64,000 nucleotides of DNA from positions 7,132,501 to 7,196,500 of the forward strand of contig NC_087105.1 in NCBI RefSeq assembly GCF_963855985.1, written 5' to 3'. Positions 1 through 12,678 of the stretch are shown here, piece after piece. Made by a program: the position numbers and the translations under genes. The DNA comes from Ostrinia nubilalis. Its lineage: Eukaryota > Arthropoda > Insecta > Lepidoptera > Crambidae. The notes under the pieces were generated by a model. That model had not been told where the DNA came from. It worked only from the letters and a program-made list of their open reading frames with translations, and searched no databases. The number at the start of each line of letters is the position of its first letter. Position 1 is the first letter of the stretch.

Positions 1-568
1 CTTTTGCCATTGTCTCTCCTTTGGGTATCGGCATTGGTTTGCTCTTGGTGGGAGGTGAGGGCGCCACTGCTGCGGGCGTGTACTCCGTGGTTCTGCAAGG
101 TCTGGCATCGGGAACACTGCTCTACGTCATCTTCTTTGAAATCTGGAAGGGCGACAGAACTGGCATTTTCCAATACATCGCATCGGTCGTCGGATTCTTC
201 ATCATGTTCGGATTGCAGCTTCTAAGTAAGTATATCGTTCATTATCTTTAATTTACTAATTAATAATGCAACTTAAAACTCTACTTATCCAACTCCTCTC
301 CTTATCAAATTATGTTAAAACTCGTTATTTATACATTATTGAAACTCTTCATACCTACCAACAATTTATTGAAACTCGTTACCTAATATTCGATAAAGTC
401 CCAAAGGATATGGGACAATAATTTTCAGACGATTGATTTTTGCTAGTTCTTTTAGCTGCGTTTTAGCTGGAAAATTACAATGTCAAACTACAACACAATT
501 TTCTTTTGATTTCAGCTGGACACTCGCACAGCCATGGCGGACACGATCACTCCCACAACCGAAGATAA
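1..568 (+). CDS. ZIP-family (SLC39) zinc transporter, C-terminal part
   Basis: The gene enters from the left edge. Exon 1-225 is read from position 3 and joins exon 516-568 (GTAAGT donor at 226, TTTCAG acceptor), ending at TAA 566-568. The protein segment has glycine-rich hydrophobic helices (start PLGIGIGLLLVGGEG, then VVLQGLASGTLLYVIFFEI and a last helix ending FFIMFGLQLL). This is the pattern of the last membrane helices of ZIP1/2/3-type zinc importers, whose HE-type motifs lie in such helices. The short second exon encodes a His-rich tail (TGHSHSHGGHDHSHNRR), likely a metal-binding C-terminus. An AATAAA at 959-964 could be its polyadenylation signal. Family call is firm; the exact member (ZIP1- or ZIP3-like) is not. 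Confidence 0.85.
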
Positions 569-3406
569 GAAGTTTTCGCCATCATGAAAGTTACTAGAAC
601 AATACTTACTAAGTAGGTACTTGTCTTACTTAACGTTTAACAATGTGATATAATTTAAGGCTAAGTTTCTTTCTTGTTCTCCAATGTTGAAGTCCTTCAA
701 TTAATTTCGGAAGAGGCAGATGGATTTATCAGAAGATAGTGTAATAATGATATTGAGTACCTATTTAAGATGAGGGTTCAAAAATTAATGAGTTTAAATT
801 GACTAAACTCAACTTTGAAGTCTTTCCATCAAATAAATCAATGTAACCATAGGTATATTACGATTGATTTGTCAGCTCGTTAATAGCCAGATAAGCACAG
901 ACGAAAGCACATCAAGCTTAACACTGTATTTTAAGTCGTTGTAATAGATACGATTTTCAATAAAATGTAGTTTGGTGTGCTGATTAGTGTACTACTTACG
1001 GTCAATCGGTCAATTTATCTTACTTTATTAATTTGAATTTGAAATAGAATATAAGAACTCTACACTTGACGCACATAATTAAATGTAAGTAGGATTAGTT
1101 ATTTATTAAAATTGAAGGACTTCGAAACTTACCTTTTATGTAAAACTAAAAATATGCAGGTATAGTAAATAATTATGCCTAATGTAAATGTATAAACGTC
1201 TAACAGTTATAAAAAGCTTGTTTAGCAAAAACTAGAAACATCACATCCAATAAGTTTTAATAAGTTAATTTATAAACAAGGTGAACATAATAATTAGTTT
1301 ATTATTGATATTCAAAAGTATGTTCAATCTAGTCAACGCCGTATGAGTAGCAGAACCTAATCAAAATTTAAACAATTTCATATAAATTAGTAACACTTTA
1401 TTCTTCTTTCTTGTAACAAAAAACTTTGTTTCTTACGATAACATAGAACATAGTTTCAACTTTCATAAACTTTTGGACTGTTACTGTCTGTGATACAGAA
1501 GATGATGTGGTTAACATACTTAGGCCATTATTATAAATACTAATAGATAAGTACAAAGAGTTGCAGATGTAATGTAAATAAATAGTTACTTACTCGGAAG
1601 TAAAACGGATAATTTTGAAGTACAGTGTTACTCATATTCTGCCAAGATTTTGACACAATTAAAAGTTATGTAAGATTAAGTTATTAAATTAGGTAACGAA
1701 ATAAATCTTGGCGTGTGTTTAACAAAGCAGAAGTGTAAATTACTTATATTATTTTATACGTTGTTTGTAAATAATAAACCATTGATTATAACACAGACTT
1801 TTAATAAGATTTTACTACGACCAACCAGATTAAACTAAGTTTTGCTAACTTAATGTTGCGCATCATTGTCACCACCTCCTCGCCAGACTTCAAATTATTA
1901 CAAACTCCCTGCAGTGACTTTTTTGGAGAGTGATTGTACTACAATAGCATGTCGCAATAGCACAGGCAATAGTCTGTAATCCATGTGGCTCATCGACACG
2001 ACATCTTTTGACATACATGCTTAGATTAATAAAACCATACATGCTTTTACTTATCTACCCGTGCGTCCCATTTCCTATATTCCGTTCCCAGAATAGGAAG
2101 GAATTATTTTGGATTCGAATTAACGATGTCGCGAGTCATTGCAGTTTGTATGAGTCGATTAAGTAGGAGTGTAGGTGCAACCACAGGTGCAACGCTTTAT
2201 TAATCTAAGGGTGCAACATAACTTTTCGTAAATCCAAACAGTCACCCCATGCCCCATAAAATAAAAGTACTTACCTACCTACATCCCATAGAATACCTAA
2301 GTAGGTATAACTATTGTGTTGGGATAGGGAACTCCAATCTCCTATTTAAAGACCATTATCAAATAAATTATGAAAGAATCCGTATCCGCGATCCGCCTCG
2401 ATTATACAGCGTTTCCGATCAATATTACTTACGGAACGAAGTACCTATCAAGGCCAAAATCCAATATTCAGTTCGAATAACAGATCGGTTGCAGTGTACC
2501 ATAATCCATATCTGTGGCCATAATTCTCTAAGCAGTGTGCAGTCGTTCTAAAAATCATTTGGCTTCGATTCTATTAGTAGGAAATATTTACACTAAAAAG
2601 AAATAAGAAATAATCATTGAACAAAATGCGTATCGATTTCATTTATACCAAACCCTGTGGGTCTAGACAAAGTGCAAATTATAATCGCAAACCAGTCGAA
2701 AAGTGGTCGAAAAGCCCCTTTTTTGTATGGAGTTTTGACGGATTCGATTTTCGATTCGATCAAAAAGTGCGTTTTGTCTAAGGGGGCTGTGCTGTGAGCT
2801 GTGCGAGTACATGTCGTGTGTTTTTGAGACGGTAAAATAGTAAAGCAATTTATTGTTGTCTTGTCAAACTTGTCAAACAGACAGTGACAGTTACGAAAAG
2901 ATCGACATTTTCAATTGCTTGCACTTTCTTTCTGTCGATTTAAAATTAATTTCACTGCAATTTCACGCATTTATTTACGCTTCACTATATTCCTGTAAGT
3001 ATACAGTTCAATTTCAGCATTGCTTTCCATTGTGCAAACGACTAGATCTATGAACTAAAAGTATTCAACAAAAACCTTGTTTTATGTAATTTTGTTCAGT
3101 AGTTGTTTGTTGTTGGTATTTTTTACTCACATCGCGATGTAATATGATTTTCTCTAAGAACTCATCGCATAATTTTACATGTGATCAATGGTTAGAAAGT
3201 GAAATGTTGTGACATAATAAACATAATCCAGTTGAAAGGTGAAATTACGAGGTGGATAACCTTGCGCCGTTACATTAGAACAGGCGCTAATAGAAAGTTA
3301 TTTGTTGGCGTACAATCTATAGCAGTCGTTAGTTAGTATCGCGAGAGACTTTGGCGTTGGTGCATAGCTTGTAGTGTTAGTTATTTATCAACCTATTTTG
3401 TGTAAA
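569..3406. other. 3' UTR and intergenic stretch
   Basis: AT-rich DNA holding the likely ZIP 3' UTR (AATAAA at 959-964) and then intergenic sequence. An open stretch at 2249-2551 has no recognisable protein features. I see no RNA gene. The promoter and 5' UTR of the next gene presumably lie in about 2850-3406. Confidence 0.5.
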
Positions 3407-4448
3407 ATGATTGGATTGGTTGAATCTGCTGTGTGTCTCTCTGTTGCTGTTGAAAGTGAGTTTTTATGCTTTGTCATTGAAGAAAGTCTTACAAGCCCAA
3501 TAAAAATGTTTGCCAATTATTATTTTTTTCTTTCATTACAGGTGAATCAAGACCACCACTCCTAAGAATGTCAACCTCAGGTCTGACTTCAGAAGCGCAG
3601 TTGCGTTACATTCTGCAGTGGTTCGAAGAGTTCAGTGAGCTGCAGCGTGACGACTTCTTGCCTGTCCTCGCAGCTGCTCGTGGAAACCAGGCGGATCAGC
3701 TGGCTGCTACGTTGGCTGCTATGACATGCCAGGACAAGCCTGTCAGCTTGTTTCAATGCCGTGTAAGTTTTTAAACCTCCTATATCAATGTGAAAATGGC
3801 TCAAACTGAATTATTTCTATTTGTAAAACTGCAGAAATCAACCTAAATCCACACTAATAGAACAATGTAGATAAAACATAATATTATCTACAAAAGATGT
3901 TTGTTCAAACAACTATGCAGTAAATTACATAGTTCAATGTCAACAGTGAGCAAGGTATCATGACTAATACATACATAATTAAATACCTGTGTAAATTCTT
4001 ACTGTTACCTGATTATTGCAACATTTCAATTATGTACTATTAGCCAATTTAGACCATTATTGTGCTAATAATTACACAATATTAAAAACACTTATTTTTA
4101 AACTTTAGTCAATCTACAAATTCAACATCATTTTTTACTAATTAATTTCAGATTAAGTTGTTTAATGAGTGGTATCCCACCTGGGCCGAAGAAGAACAGG
4201 ACCGATTAATCAAAGGTGTATCGGAAGTGGATCCTGAGTTTGGTGAGAAACTGCAGGACTATCTTACTAATGGACCACCTGTAAACGGAGAATTTAACTT
4301 TTTAATCGGAGAAAATTTGGCACACGAGGAGGAAAATAAAAAGGAAAATGAGCAATGGAATAATGAGGATTCGGTAGCGCCTGCAGAGGAGGAAGGCCAG
4401 GGGATATCCCAAGACAACATTCCAGTAGAAATTGCTGCCGCATCTTAA
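3407..4448 (+). CDS. C14orf119-like protein (DUF4508)
   Basis: Three exons: 3407-3455, 3542-3762 and 4152-4448 (donors GTGAGT and GTAAGT, acceptors ACAG and TTTCAG), all phases closing at TAA 4446-4448. The core reads LRYILQWFEEFSELQRDDFL, then SLFQCRIKLFNEWYPTWAEEEQ when the last two exons are joined. This matches the arrangement of human C14orf119 (ILHWF...GPQRERFL...IFECQLHLWDQWFRGWAEQERNEF), a small protein of unknown function. After the domain comes an acidic Glu/Asn-rich tail of about 60 residues. The start is uncertain: ATG 3568 begins the conserved part, but ATG 3407 in the upstream exon splices in frame and adds 26 residues. Function is not known for the family. Confidence 0.8.
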
Positions 4449-5844
4449 AATGGGTATGCACATCGTTTTAAAAAGAGCCATTAATCTAAGATATATCTCA
4501 TAAGGCAGCAATTTCATTTCTTTGAACCTATTGTCTATTTTTTTTCTTTTTTCATACATTCCCATTACTTCAAAATAGAAACTATTCCATTCTTACTTAA
4601 CATACATTCCATTTTTCGTACTTTATTTTAATAAGAATCTCGTGTTTACTATTTTATTGTTAGAATAATTTTATGAGAGCCTTTATTTATAAAATAGATT
4701 AATGACTTAAATCTATTTAAATGTATTTTTAAGGATACTATACTTTGTGAGCACATTTATGAATATTATGCCAAATATGAACCAACAGTATTTGTGAAAT
4801 GATCATATTTCAAAAAACGTCTAAAATATTATACTGATTTTTAGATCTGAAACAAAAAAATATATTTTTAGCCCTTAGTTTCTTTTTCATAAAGTGATGT
4901 TTATCAATATTTTTTGCAAGTACAAAGCTATTCGTGCCAAGGTATTAAGATGGAATTACTATTATTAGATATAAATAAAAAGTCATGGCAACATGATTCA
5001 ATACAAAAAAGGTATGTGTGTGCCAAATTGCATAATCATGCTTATTTTGGTTTACATTATTACCTTTTCTACTTACTACAGTAATATCTACTTATTTTAA
5101 GACTACTAAATTGAGATAATTATCTCTATTGATTGTATTGGCTGGCTTTCAATATCATAAAACAATAATTATTTAGTAAAATATGAATAACTTATGTATT
5201 ATTAAACACATTCCCATCGTATTGATGTACCTTGAAGGTTACTATTATTATTAAGATAAGTACAGATGTAATAATATCATATTGCTTTTTGTATTGTCAG
5301 AAAATAAAACTGTATGGGATTGAGTGATAGCTGGTGCTTGGAAATTTGGATTGGATGAGGATAAATTGCTAAATGGAGGCCATTTTTAGAACTAGAGACT
5401 TATATTATTTACATATAGAAAATAAATTAATTTTGGACATCAAGATGTTATTTTATTCGTTGGAACAAGTAAACCCAAAGTAAAACAATCGTCACATTTA
5501 GGTAATATAATTTATTTATTGGTACTTACATAATAAAAATGCTTACTGTAGCTATAATACCTTTGTTCTAAAAGGCAAGATTTAAAAATCTACTGTCATG
5601 GCACAGAGTGACTATACATTACATTTTGAAAGTAACAATCTCGTTTTTAAGTGAAACAGTGATCAAAAATAATTAAAACCATAAGTGAATTATTAATTAC
5701 AAAAACAACATAAATTTGCCTTTAGAATTGGTTTAAAAAAATCTTAGATGGAGTATGAAAAGCGAGATCACATCTGCAAGCGATTTTATTAGTTGTACAT
5801 GTACTGCTTAACGAGTAATAGGTTGAAATCAGTCAATATTAGAA
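4449..5844. other. 3' UTR and intergenic stretch
   Basis: AT-rich sequence between the converging DUF4508 and first protease genes. A TTTATT at 5785-5790 is AATAAA on the minus strand, 55 bases past the protease stop, and is a plausible polyadenylation signal. Nothing else identified. Confidence 0.5.
5785..5790 (-). terminator. Polyadenylation signal of the first serine protease gene
   Basis: AATAAA on the minus strand, about 55 bases downstream of the stop codon at 5845-5847. Position and sequence fit a poly(A) signal; cleavage site not determined. Confidence 0.5.
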
Positions 5845-8800
5845 CTAGGGTTTGATCTTAGACAGTATCCAGTCAACGTAGGCCGTGACGCGGGTGTATA
5901 CACCCGGCCAGCCCGGGGTCCCGCACGGCGAAGGCCCGTACGAGACGACGCCGAAAGCAAACCAGTTGTTGTATTTGTTCACTTTGCCCATGAGCGCTCC
6001 TCCCGAGTCTCCCCTGCAGGAGTCTTGCCCTGCCATGCCACCAGCGCACATCTGCTGCGACACTATGCGGCGGTTCACCCTACTGAATACGTTGTCGCAC
6101 TCGCTGTTGCTCACCACTGGCACCGATACTTTGAGTTTCACCTCTGATTCCGAGCCTGGAAAAACAAATGCAGTTCCACATTAACGAATGAATTTCGTAT
6201 CATCAAAGTTATAAATAAGTCATCGAGAAAAACCACATTAATGCAAAATACAGCCACGTATTTAAAAAAAAAGTCGTTTACTGGCATCATCTTTACGTCA
6301 GTTACAATCCGGTTTTAAAATTTATACGTAAGTAAGGTAATCGTAACATCTATCGGCATAGAAAGTGGCAAACATTTTTTTTTTGCTTAATTCCTCTGGC
6401 GATCTGTCGCTGCGTTTTTCCTAAAAATACTAGTTTCCTGATTTATCCTCATTTTGAAGAGCAGACTAAAAAACTTACGTGTTTCTGTTTTACCCCACCC
6501 GGCGACTTCCATATCGTAGCCCTCCAGTGTATTCTGTCTCAGGTCACTCATCGTCGGCAAGCAGATAGGCCGTACGAAGTCTGAAATAATGACGAAATAA
6601 TGTTAAATTATCTCTACTAAGATTGTGAGTTTAAATTGGCACCAGAAATCCACAGAAACATGTCAGATAGAGTAGTTGATCACTATCTCATAAGCAATCA
6701 CCTGAGGACCAAACTTTTAACTTATTCTATTTCGTCTATTGAATTTTTATCAATGAGCGTAACTGAGAAACATTAAAACACTCAGATATTATGTTTACAT
6801 AAACAATACCATGACTGCCGAGATAAAATAAGTAGATGATGCATAGACGAGAGGTCGCAAGAGTTATCTGCCGTTTATCGTTTCCTCGAAGATCTATTTA
6901 ATAGGTTTATGAACTTGTACATTCTAGTTGACATATCTATCTAATTAGTACTTAGTTGCCGTATTTAAGTTGATCTGTCTGGCATCGTCGCTCATCCAGC
7001 AACTCGCACTGAACACATGGAAAGTTCAATCAGAATCGTGGAGGAGAATTTAGCATGCACAAGAGGCAATGGGAAGGGTTTTCAGTGATATTTTACTTTT
7101 AGACGTTGGCAATGAAAGGTTCTTTAGTGTAAACCACTACTCCCGTGTAAAAATAAAGTATTATGTACCATTAAACTGCGCATTGTGCTCCAGCCTCAAC
7201 AAAGCGATGTCGTTGTGTTGGTTTGAGTCTGCTGGGTCGTATTTCTCATGAGCGATAATTTCCTCGACGGGTATGTCCTGTGGAGGCCCGCTGCAATCGT
7301 CCCCGATGCAGTCCACTGCACTCGAGGTGTTCCACTCACCGAGGCGGACCTGGGATCTGCGAAGGTGTTTTTAAAAGGTTGTTACCTTCTCTTTAGGAGA
7401 AGCTGGGAAACAAACATCGTTGGATAAGGGACAGAGGTGGCAAAAAAATTGATTTTGACGTAACTTCTGATATTGGGTCTGCTTCATGAAATAAGCTTTA
7501 TTTTATTGAAAGCAAACTGCATACCTACTTATGTATGAACTTACAGTTTCCAATTAGTAGGAAGATCCTCTCCTTTGACGCAATGGGCGGCGGTGAGCAC
7601 GTACCTCGCAGAAATCAATACTCCCCCGCAGTAGAATCCCCATCCTTTGGCTGTAAAATAGACGCAACTGTTACACATTTTAGACAAAAATATGTATATG
7701 CCCATGACGGGAAATCTTTTCTGTCTCAGATCGCAAAGGTATTTGCTGATTCTATTATGTACCTACTTTAATCTGTGTGCAAAAATGATTTTCGTCCCTG
7801 CGCCAATGTCTCTTGTGAGCGTAGGTATCTTTAGTAACAAGCCCAACGAAGGTTATCAAAATAAAAAGATTTCACACTTACGTTTGTCATACCGCAGCAA
7901 GGTCATCCAGGGATGTTCATCAATCTCCGCCCTGGTCCCTCCCACGATTCTGTCGTCATTCTGTGCGCCACACTGATCGAGTCCGGGGAGTAAGTTGATG
8001 GGTTTCACCCTGGTGATCCCGGCTCTCTCGGCTGTGTCCACGTCTAAAGCTTGCGGGCCTAACCCTGGAGGACAGCAAATCTGAAACGATAAACGGGTTT
8101 TCATACATTGATTGTGAGAGTACTTAGTACAAAGAAAATAAAATATAATGTGTTGCTTTTGGCCAAAGAAAGTATGTATGTACTATCGGCCACAGTGTTA
8201 ACTATCCATTTCCGTTTTTGCTCTCGCTCTCATCAAATGATGATTCTTTGCGATAGAACGAGGCGACATGACCATCATGGGTAGTTATCACTGTTGCCGA
8301 TAGTACATACCAACTTGAATATTGATTCGGTTTTTAGAGGAGTTAATTATTTTATTTTTTGGGCATGAGAACATTTTACGCTTTCGATTTCAATAGCCTG
8401 ACTTTCTTCGTTCGTATTCCATTACTCATCTCTCCCTCATGTAGGGTAGACCGGGGACAATAGTACCATTTTTTGGAAATTGTTCAATTTTGAGAAATCT
8501 ATTGAAATATAACTTATTCTGTTAGTATGCTGTAAAAACTAGACTCCTAAGCGACAAATTTAAGCATGCAGAGTTGAACTTTTCTTTCGAATACTTAATG
8601 AAAATCGAGTTTGAACTGTACGATGTCTCATGTTACAATTGACCCCTACTACGGGTCAATTGTACCAATAATATATGAGGCAATAAAAGTCGTTATGTTT
8701 ATCTAATCATCACCTTCATTGGTATTCTGTACTTTTAATCTCCTACAATCATCAGTCATTATTAATTGAGATCGAAAATATTTAGGAACAAGTATGAAAA

Positions 8801-11800
8801 ATCAACACTAAAGTTTAAAAACAAAACAATAACTTTTCTTCCATAAAAACGAATAAGCTAACTGTTTCTACATAATATGACATTTATTTGGCTCGGATAT
8901 TGCTTCTGAAACAACAATAAGCATAATAACAATAAAAGAAATATCAAAACTTTAAAATCTATTTTTGTATGAGGGTACAATTGACCCCTGGTACAATTGA
9001 CCCTGATTATTTATACCTACTACTGCTTCGCCATTTAAGATTTTTTCATAAGCCTGTTCATAAAGGAATAGATCCGTTGATCCGTGATCCGTACTTTTGA
9101 CTCTACGTCGAGGCATCTAAAACAAAACGTTCAAATACTTAGTTACTTACTGAATTAAGCTAAATTGTACATATTCAGAAGGGTTTTAGAAACCTATATT
9201 AAAATATTTTAAGTAGACCTTTAGGTACTTATATCACCTTTTTATCGACATCTACCTACTTATTTAATAAAACACATTAAATATGTATCTAAATGCTTAA
9301 TGCATGCAACTATGAATGAGCCTAGACTATTATTTCAGTAGGTAGGTATGCCTATAATTGTAAAAATAATAACCGCGTGAATGTTTTATAATAACTTATT
9401 TTATTATAAGTATAGGTACTTTAAAACCAATTTAAAATATTAATGTAGTAAGTATAAAATAAGGTTCCGGGGGTTAATTGTACCACGGGGTTGATTGTAC
9501 CGCTACAATTGACCCCATGGAGACTGGTACAATTGTTCCAAGTAGGTAGTCAAGAGAACTTCACCTAAAATTCAGTCATTGTCACAGTGAATGCCAATAA
9601 TTCGCTGTCGATACCAAGTTTAGATCCTGGATAAACTATTGACAACAATACCTTGGTAACAAATAGCATATTAGGCAACTTATGGGCTCATATATTTGAC
9701 GTAAGAACTTACCGCGGCTGGGCAAAAAACAAAAATCCTTCCTGTACACCTTTGTTTCTCAGCGCAAGCGCCGCCGACTGGTGAGCGGATGGAAACACAA
9801 AAAGCGCATATTCTGACGCTATGCACACAACTGAACGTCGCTTGTGTGAAGAAATATCGCCGATGGTACTATTGACCCGTGGTACTATTGACCCGTGGTA
9901 CTATTGTACCCGGTCTACCCTAGGAATCAAGCAATAGCTGCCTCTGTGTTTACTGGATCAGTTCAGCGTTTATTTACCTAGTAAATAATTAATCAACGGA
10001 TTGAAATTTTACCATGGGCTGGTCTCCGTTGAACCCGCAATGCAGACTGCGCAGGAGCCGCGCCAGGGTGGGCGTGTTGCCCTGGTTACGAAGCTGATCG
10101 TATAGGCTCGTGCATTCTTTGAGCTCTATGCATCCTGCACCGCCGTTGCATTTTTCTGGAAGGTAATTTTGGGATTCAGTGAGCTTTTGGAACAAAAGTG
10201 GATAGTTTTTGAGATATCAACATCAATAGCAGGTTTGTCGTCGAATATTTCCTTGCCTATAGGTACTTAAGCGTTCGAGAATCAGCGTGGCCATGTGAAT
10301 CATGACTTAGAACTACTCATGTGTGGTTCCGATAGAGTAGAATAGAACCACTCGCACCCTTCCCATGGATGTTGCAAATAATTGTAGGTAGAGGTTTAAA
10401 ATTTATAAAATGCATCGTAATCTGAGCTATTTTCTGTTTTGAAATTACTGTTACAGTGGAATAGCTGACCATTAAATAGGAAATGTGGGTAATTATTTTA
10501 TTACACAGCTCTCAGCCATTAAATAACAAGTCTATAATCACAGGACCGGTTTGTATTCTATCTATTTTTGAAGCAATAAATCTAACGTTATCTTTCGATA
10601 CCTAGCATTTAAATTACCATGAGCTATTATAAAGAAATTACAATTTGGATTTACAGTTATAATGACGTGTTAATAGGGTATCCTCCTTAAACTGTTGAGA
10701 CTAGATTTTCAGAATGGGCGACGCCGCTTTTGGTGTGATAATGCTTTTGATTTATTATATTAACTCTACATATAGAATTACGTATACTTAATAAATTATC
10801 ATAAGTGTACCAAAAAAAATGGACGGGAGATAGAACTAACCCTTTTTGGAACTACATATTGCCAAAACCTTTCCACCGTTCCAGGTTTGATTGCCTATTT
10901 ATTTACATGCATCCTACGCCCTACATACCTATGTAAAATTTTTGCACTAGGTGTGGAAAACAGCAAGTAAGGATAAACAAACGCATCCTCTGAATGGTAC
11001 ATCCCTGTTAAGACTAAAAGACCTAGCGAACCCGCCTTAGTATAAGGAAAATAGCATAAGAAGTATAATTTAGTATCGTCGGGTTTTCCCAAATTAATAC
11101 ATATTTTTGGATTAGGTATGTATGTCCAGGATGCTCCAAAAAGTATGTTCTAGTATCCAATAGGTTTTGAAACGTATTTAAAAACTACCGAGTACATACA
11201 TATCGACTATTTCGTAAAAATAAATATTAATAGGTACAACAGAGTTGAATAGGTGATGTATCTAGTAGAAAAGTTCAATTGGACTTTGTAGGTGTTTAAT
11301 GCTGTAATATTTTATTTGTCACGATATCACTGAATAATTTTAGATTTGGGTAAACGGGATAGAGCTCAATATTACAATCTGGGTACCTACTTATCTCCCG
11401 ACAGTAAGTAGATAAAACGTTTCCAAAAAATCTAAAATTTTAAAAGTATCGCGTTTGTTTTGCCAATGAATTTATCTATGTATTTTAAATATGGTTTGCT
11501 GTATTAATTCCTTCAATGCAGCACTCATAAGATAACTTATTAACAAAAATGTTGTGACTATTTTCCTCAAGCCTTGTTTTGCTTTATTCCGCCATTACTC
11601 ATTGTTTATTATTATTAGGTTTCATCACATTAATACACGTAATTAGGTCTCACCATTCGAGGATTCTAAGAAAATTATGCCTTGAACCTTGATATAATGA
11701 TGACAACTTTTACACTGTGATCCCTTTGGGCTTCTCTCGTTTTGTTTTTATAAGATTCTACAGTTTTAAGGTTTCTTATATGCATTATCAGTAATAAAAC

Positions 11801-12466
11801 TTTTTGAAGGTATTCTTCGTTCAATTAACAGCTTTCAAGTTTTATAAGCAGTTTAATGATTTAAATTTAATTTCTGTACTTATGCTATCTTTGAGTCGCC
11901 AAACCAACAACGAGGGAGAGGCAGACCTAGCCAATCATCACAACAGCTCTTCCCATCCCAAACTATACAATTTGTCAAGAAAAATGATTGGCATTGAAAC
12001 TGTAGGTTTATCCAAACAGCATCTCAGTTATTTACATTCGTTTTTATTAGTTTTTACTGTTTTTATAATAGTAATGACACGGGATCGCTCGATAAGCTTA
12101 TTCCTACCAAGTTAACACAACACTGTATGAAACTTAGATAAGAAGAGTTTGAGTAGTAAGTAAGCAAACATTTACAAATACTTAATCCGACTACAGAATA
12201 CCTACTTAAGTTGGATAAGTAATTAATATGACATTCAATGCTCATTAGAAGCATGCCCACATCTTGATTGCTTACCAAACAAAATTCAAGACATTCAAAT
12301 ATGTATCAAAATAGTTCCAAAAGCCAGCAAATCACGCATCTCGTTTTGTAAGAATGTAAATATCAATTTGCCTGATCATTTGTGGATAAACTAGTTACTT
12401 ACGTGCGTCAGTTCTTGTCAAGGCGAGCAGAAAGATGCAGACTGCGGCTGCGAACTTCACCAACAT
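5845..12466 (-). CDS. Secreted CLIP-domain serine protease (CLIPB type)
   Basis: Seven exons on the minus strand: 12466-12403, 10155-10013, 8080-7882, 7650-7545, 7356-7169, 6580-6479, 6155-5845; phases close and give about 370 residues. Residues 1-21 are a hydrophobic signal peptide. A six-Cys CLIP domain spans about 24-72 (ending ICCPP). A linker then leads to an activation site R113/IVGG; C106 in QCGAQ is the likely tether to the catalytic chain. Catalytic triad: H158 (TAAHC), D220 (NDIALL), S318 (GDSGG). D312 in the S1 pocket predicts cleavage after Arg/Lys. C187 and C192 form the extra loop typical of insect CLIPB enzymes (easter, prophenoloxidase-activating proteases). Expected role: extracellular zymogen in a haemolymph cascade for melanisation or Toll signalling; the exact member is not resolved. 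Introns hold a MITE and a 1.5-kb transposon. Confidence 0.9.
8176..8310. mobile_element. Short palindromic MITE
   Basis: Terminal inverted repeats of about 35 bases, starting GTATGTACTATCGGC and ending with its complement, with a short unrelated centre. The right arm has small mismatches. It lies in the third intron of the first CLIP protease. Family not assigned. Confidence 0.65.
8442..9922. mobile_element. 1.48-kb TIR element with iterated GTACAATTGACCC motif
   Basis: Bounded by inverted termini TAGGGTAGACCGGG and the complement at 9909-9922. If the outer TA is a target duplication, the element proper starts GGG. No transposase frame is visible, so it is non-autonomous. Variants of a motif GGTACAATTGACCC occur about a dozen times in both orientations, clustered near 8453, 8634-8672, 8975-9003, 9470-9545 and 9866-9912. 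It sits in the second intron of the first CLIP protease (CLIP exon to linker exon). TA targets and GGG ends occur in some IS630- and ISL2EU-related groups, but this assignment is only a guess. Confidence 0.7.
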
Positions 12467-12539
12467 TTTAACACTAAACTATTATTTTGTTATGACTGTC
12501 TGAGTGTCACAGGTATGGACCAGAAGGCGGTTCACGGAC

Positions 12540-12546
12540 GACTGAT
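12540..12546 (-). promoter_or_regulatory. Candidate arthropod initiator
   Basis: ATCAGTC on the minus strand matches the TCAGT initiator and would give an 80-base 5' UTR for the first CLIP protease. No TATA box is seen upstream of it. Motif match only. Confidence 0.3.
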
Positions 12547-12668
12547 AGCTCAATTAGATGGCCGCGCGCGTCCGATCACCTCACATGAGGTTAATCAACA
12601 AAATAAGTTATATTTTTTCTGAAAAGACTCAAGTTGCGCGACGCGTGCGCTAGACGCCGCCTTGTGTT

Positions 12669-12678
12669 GGGATTTTCC
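12669..12678. promoter_or_regulatory. Candidate kappaB (Rel/NF-kB) site
   Basis: GGGATTTTCC fits the GGGRNNYYCC kappaB consensus and lies about 200 bases upstream of the start codon of the first CLIP protease. Such sites drive immune induction of many insect defence genes. This is a single motif and could be chance. Confidence 0.3.

Noticed and set aside
2249..2551. 100-codon plus-strand open frame
   Set aside because: No domain, no splice support and AT-rich codon use like the surrounding intergenic DNA.
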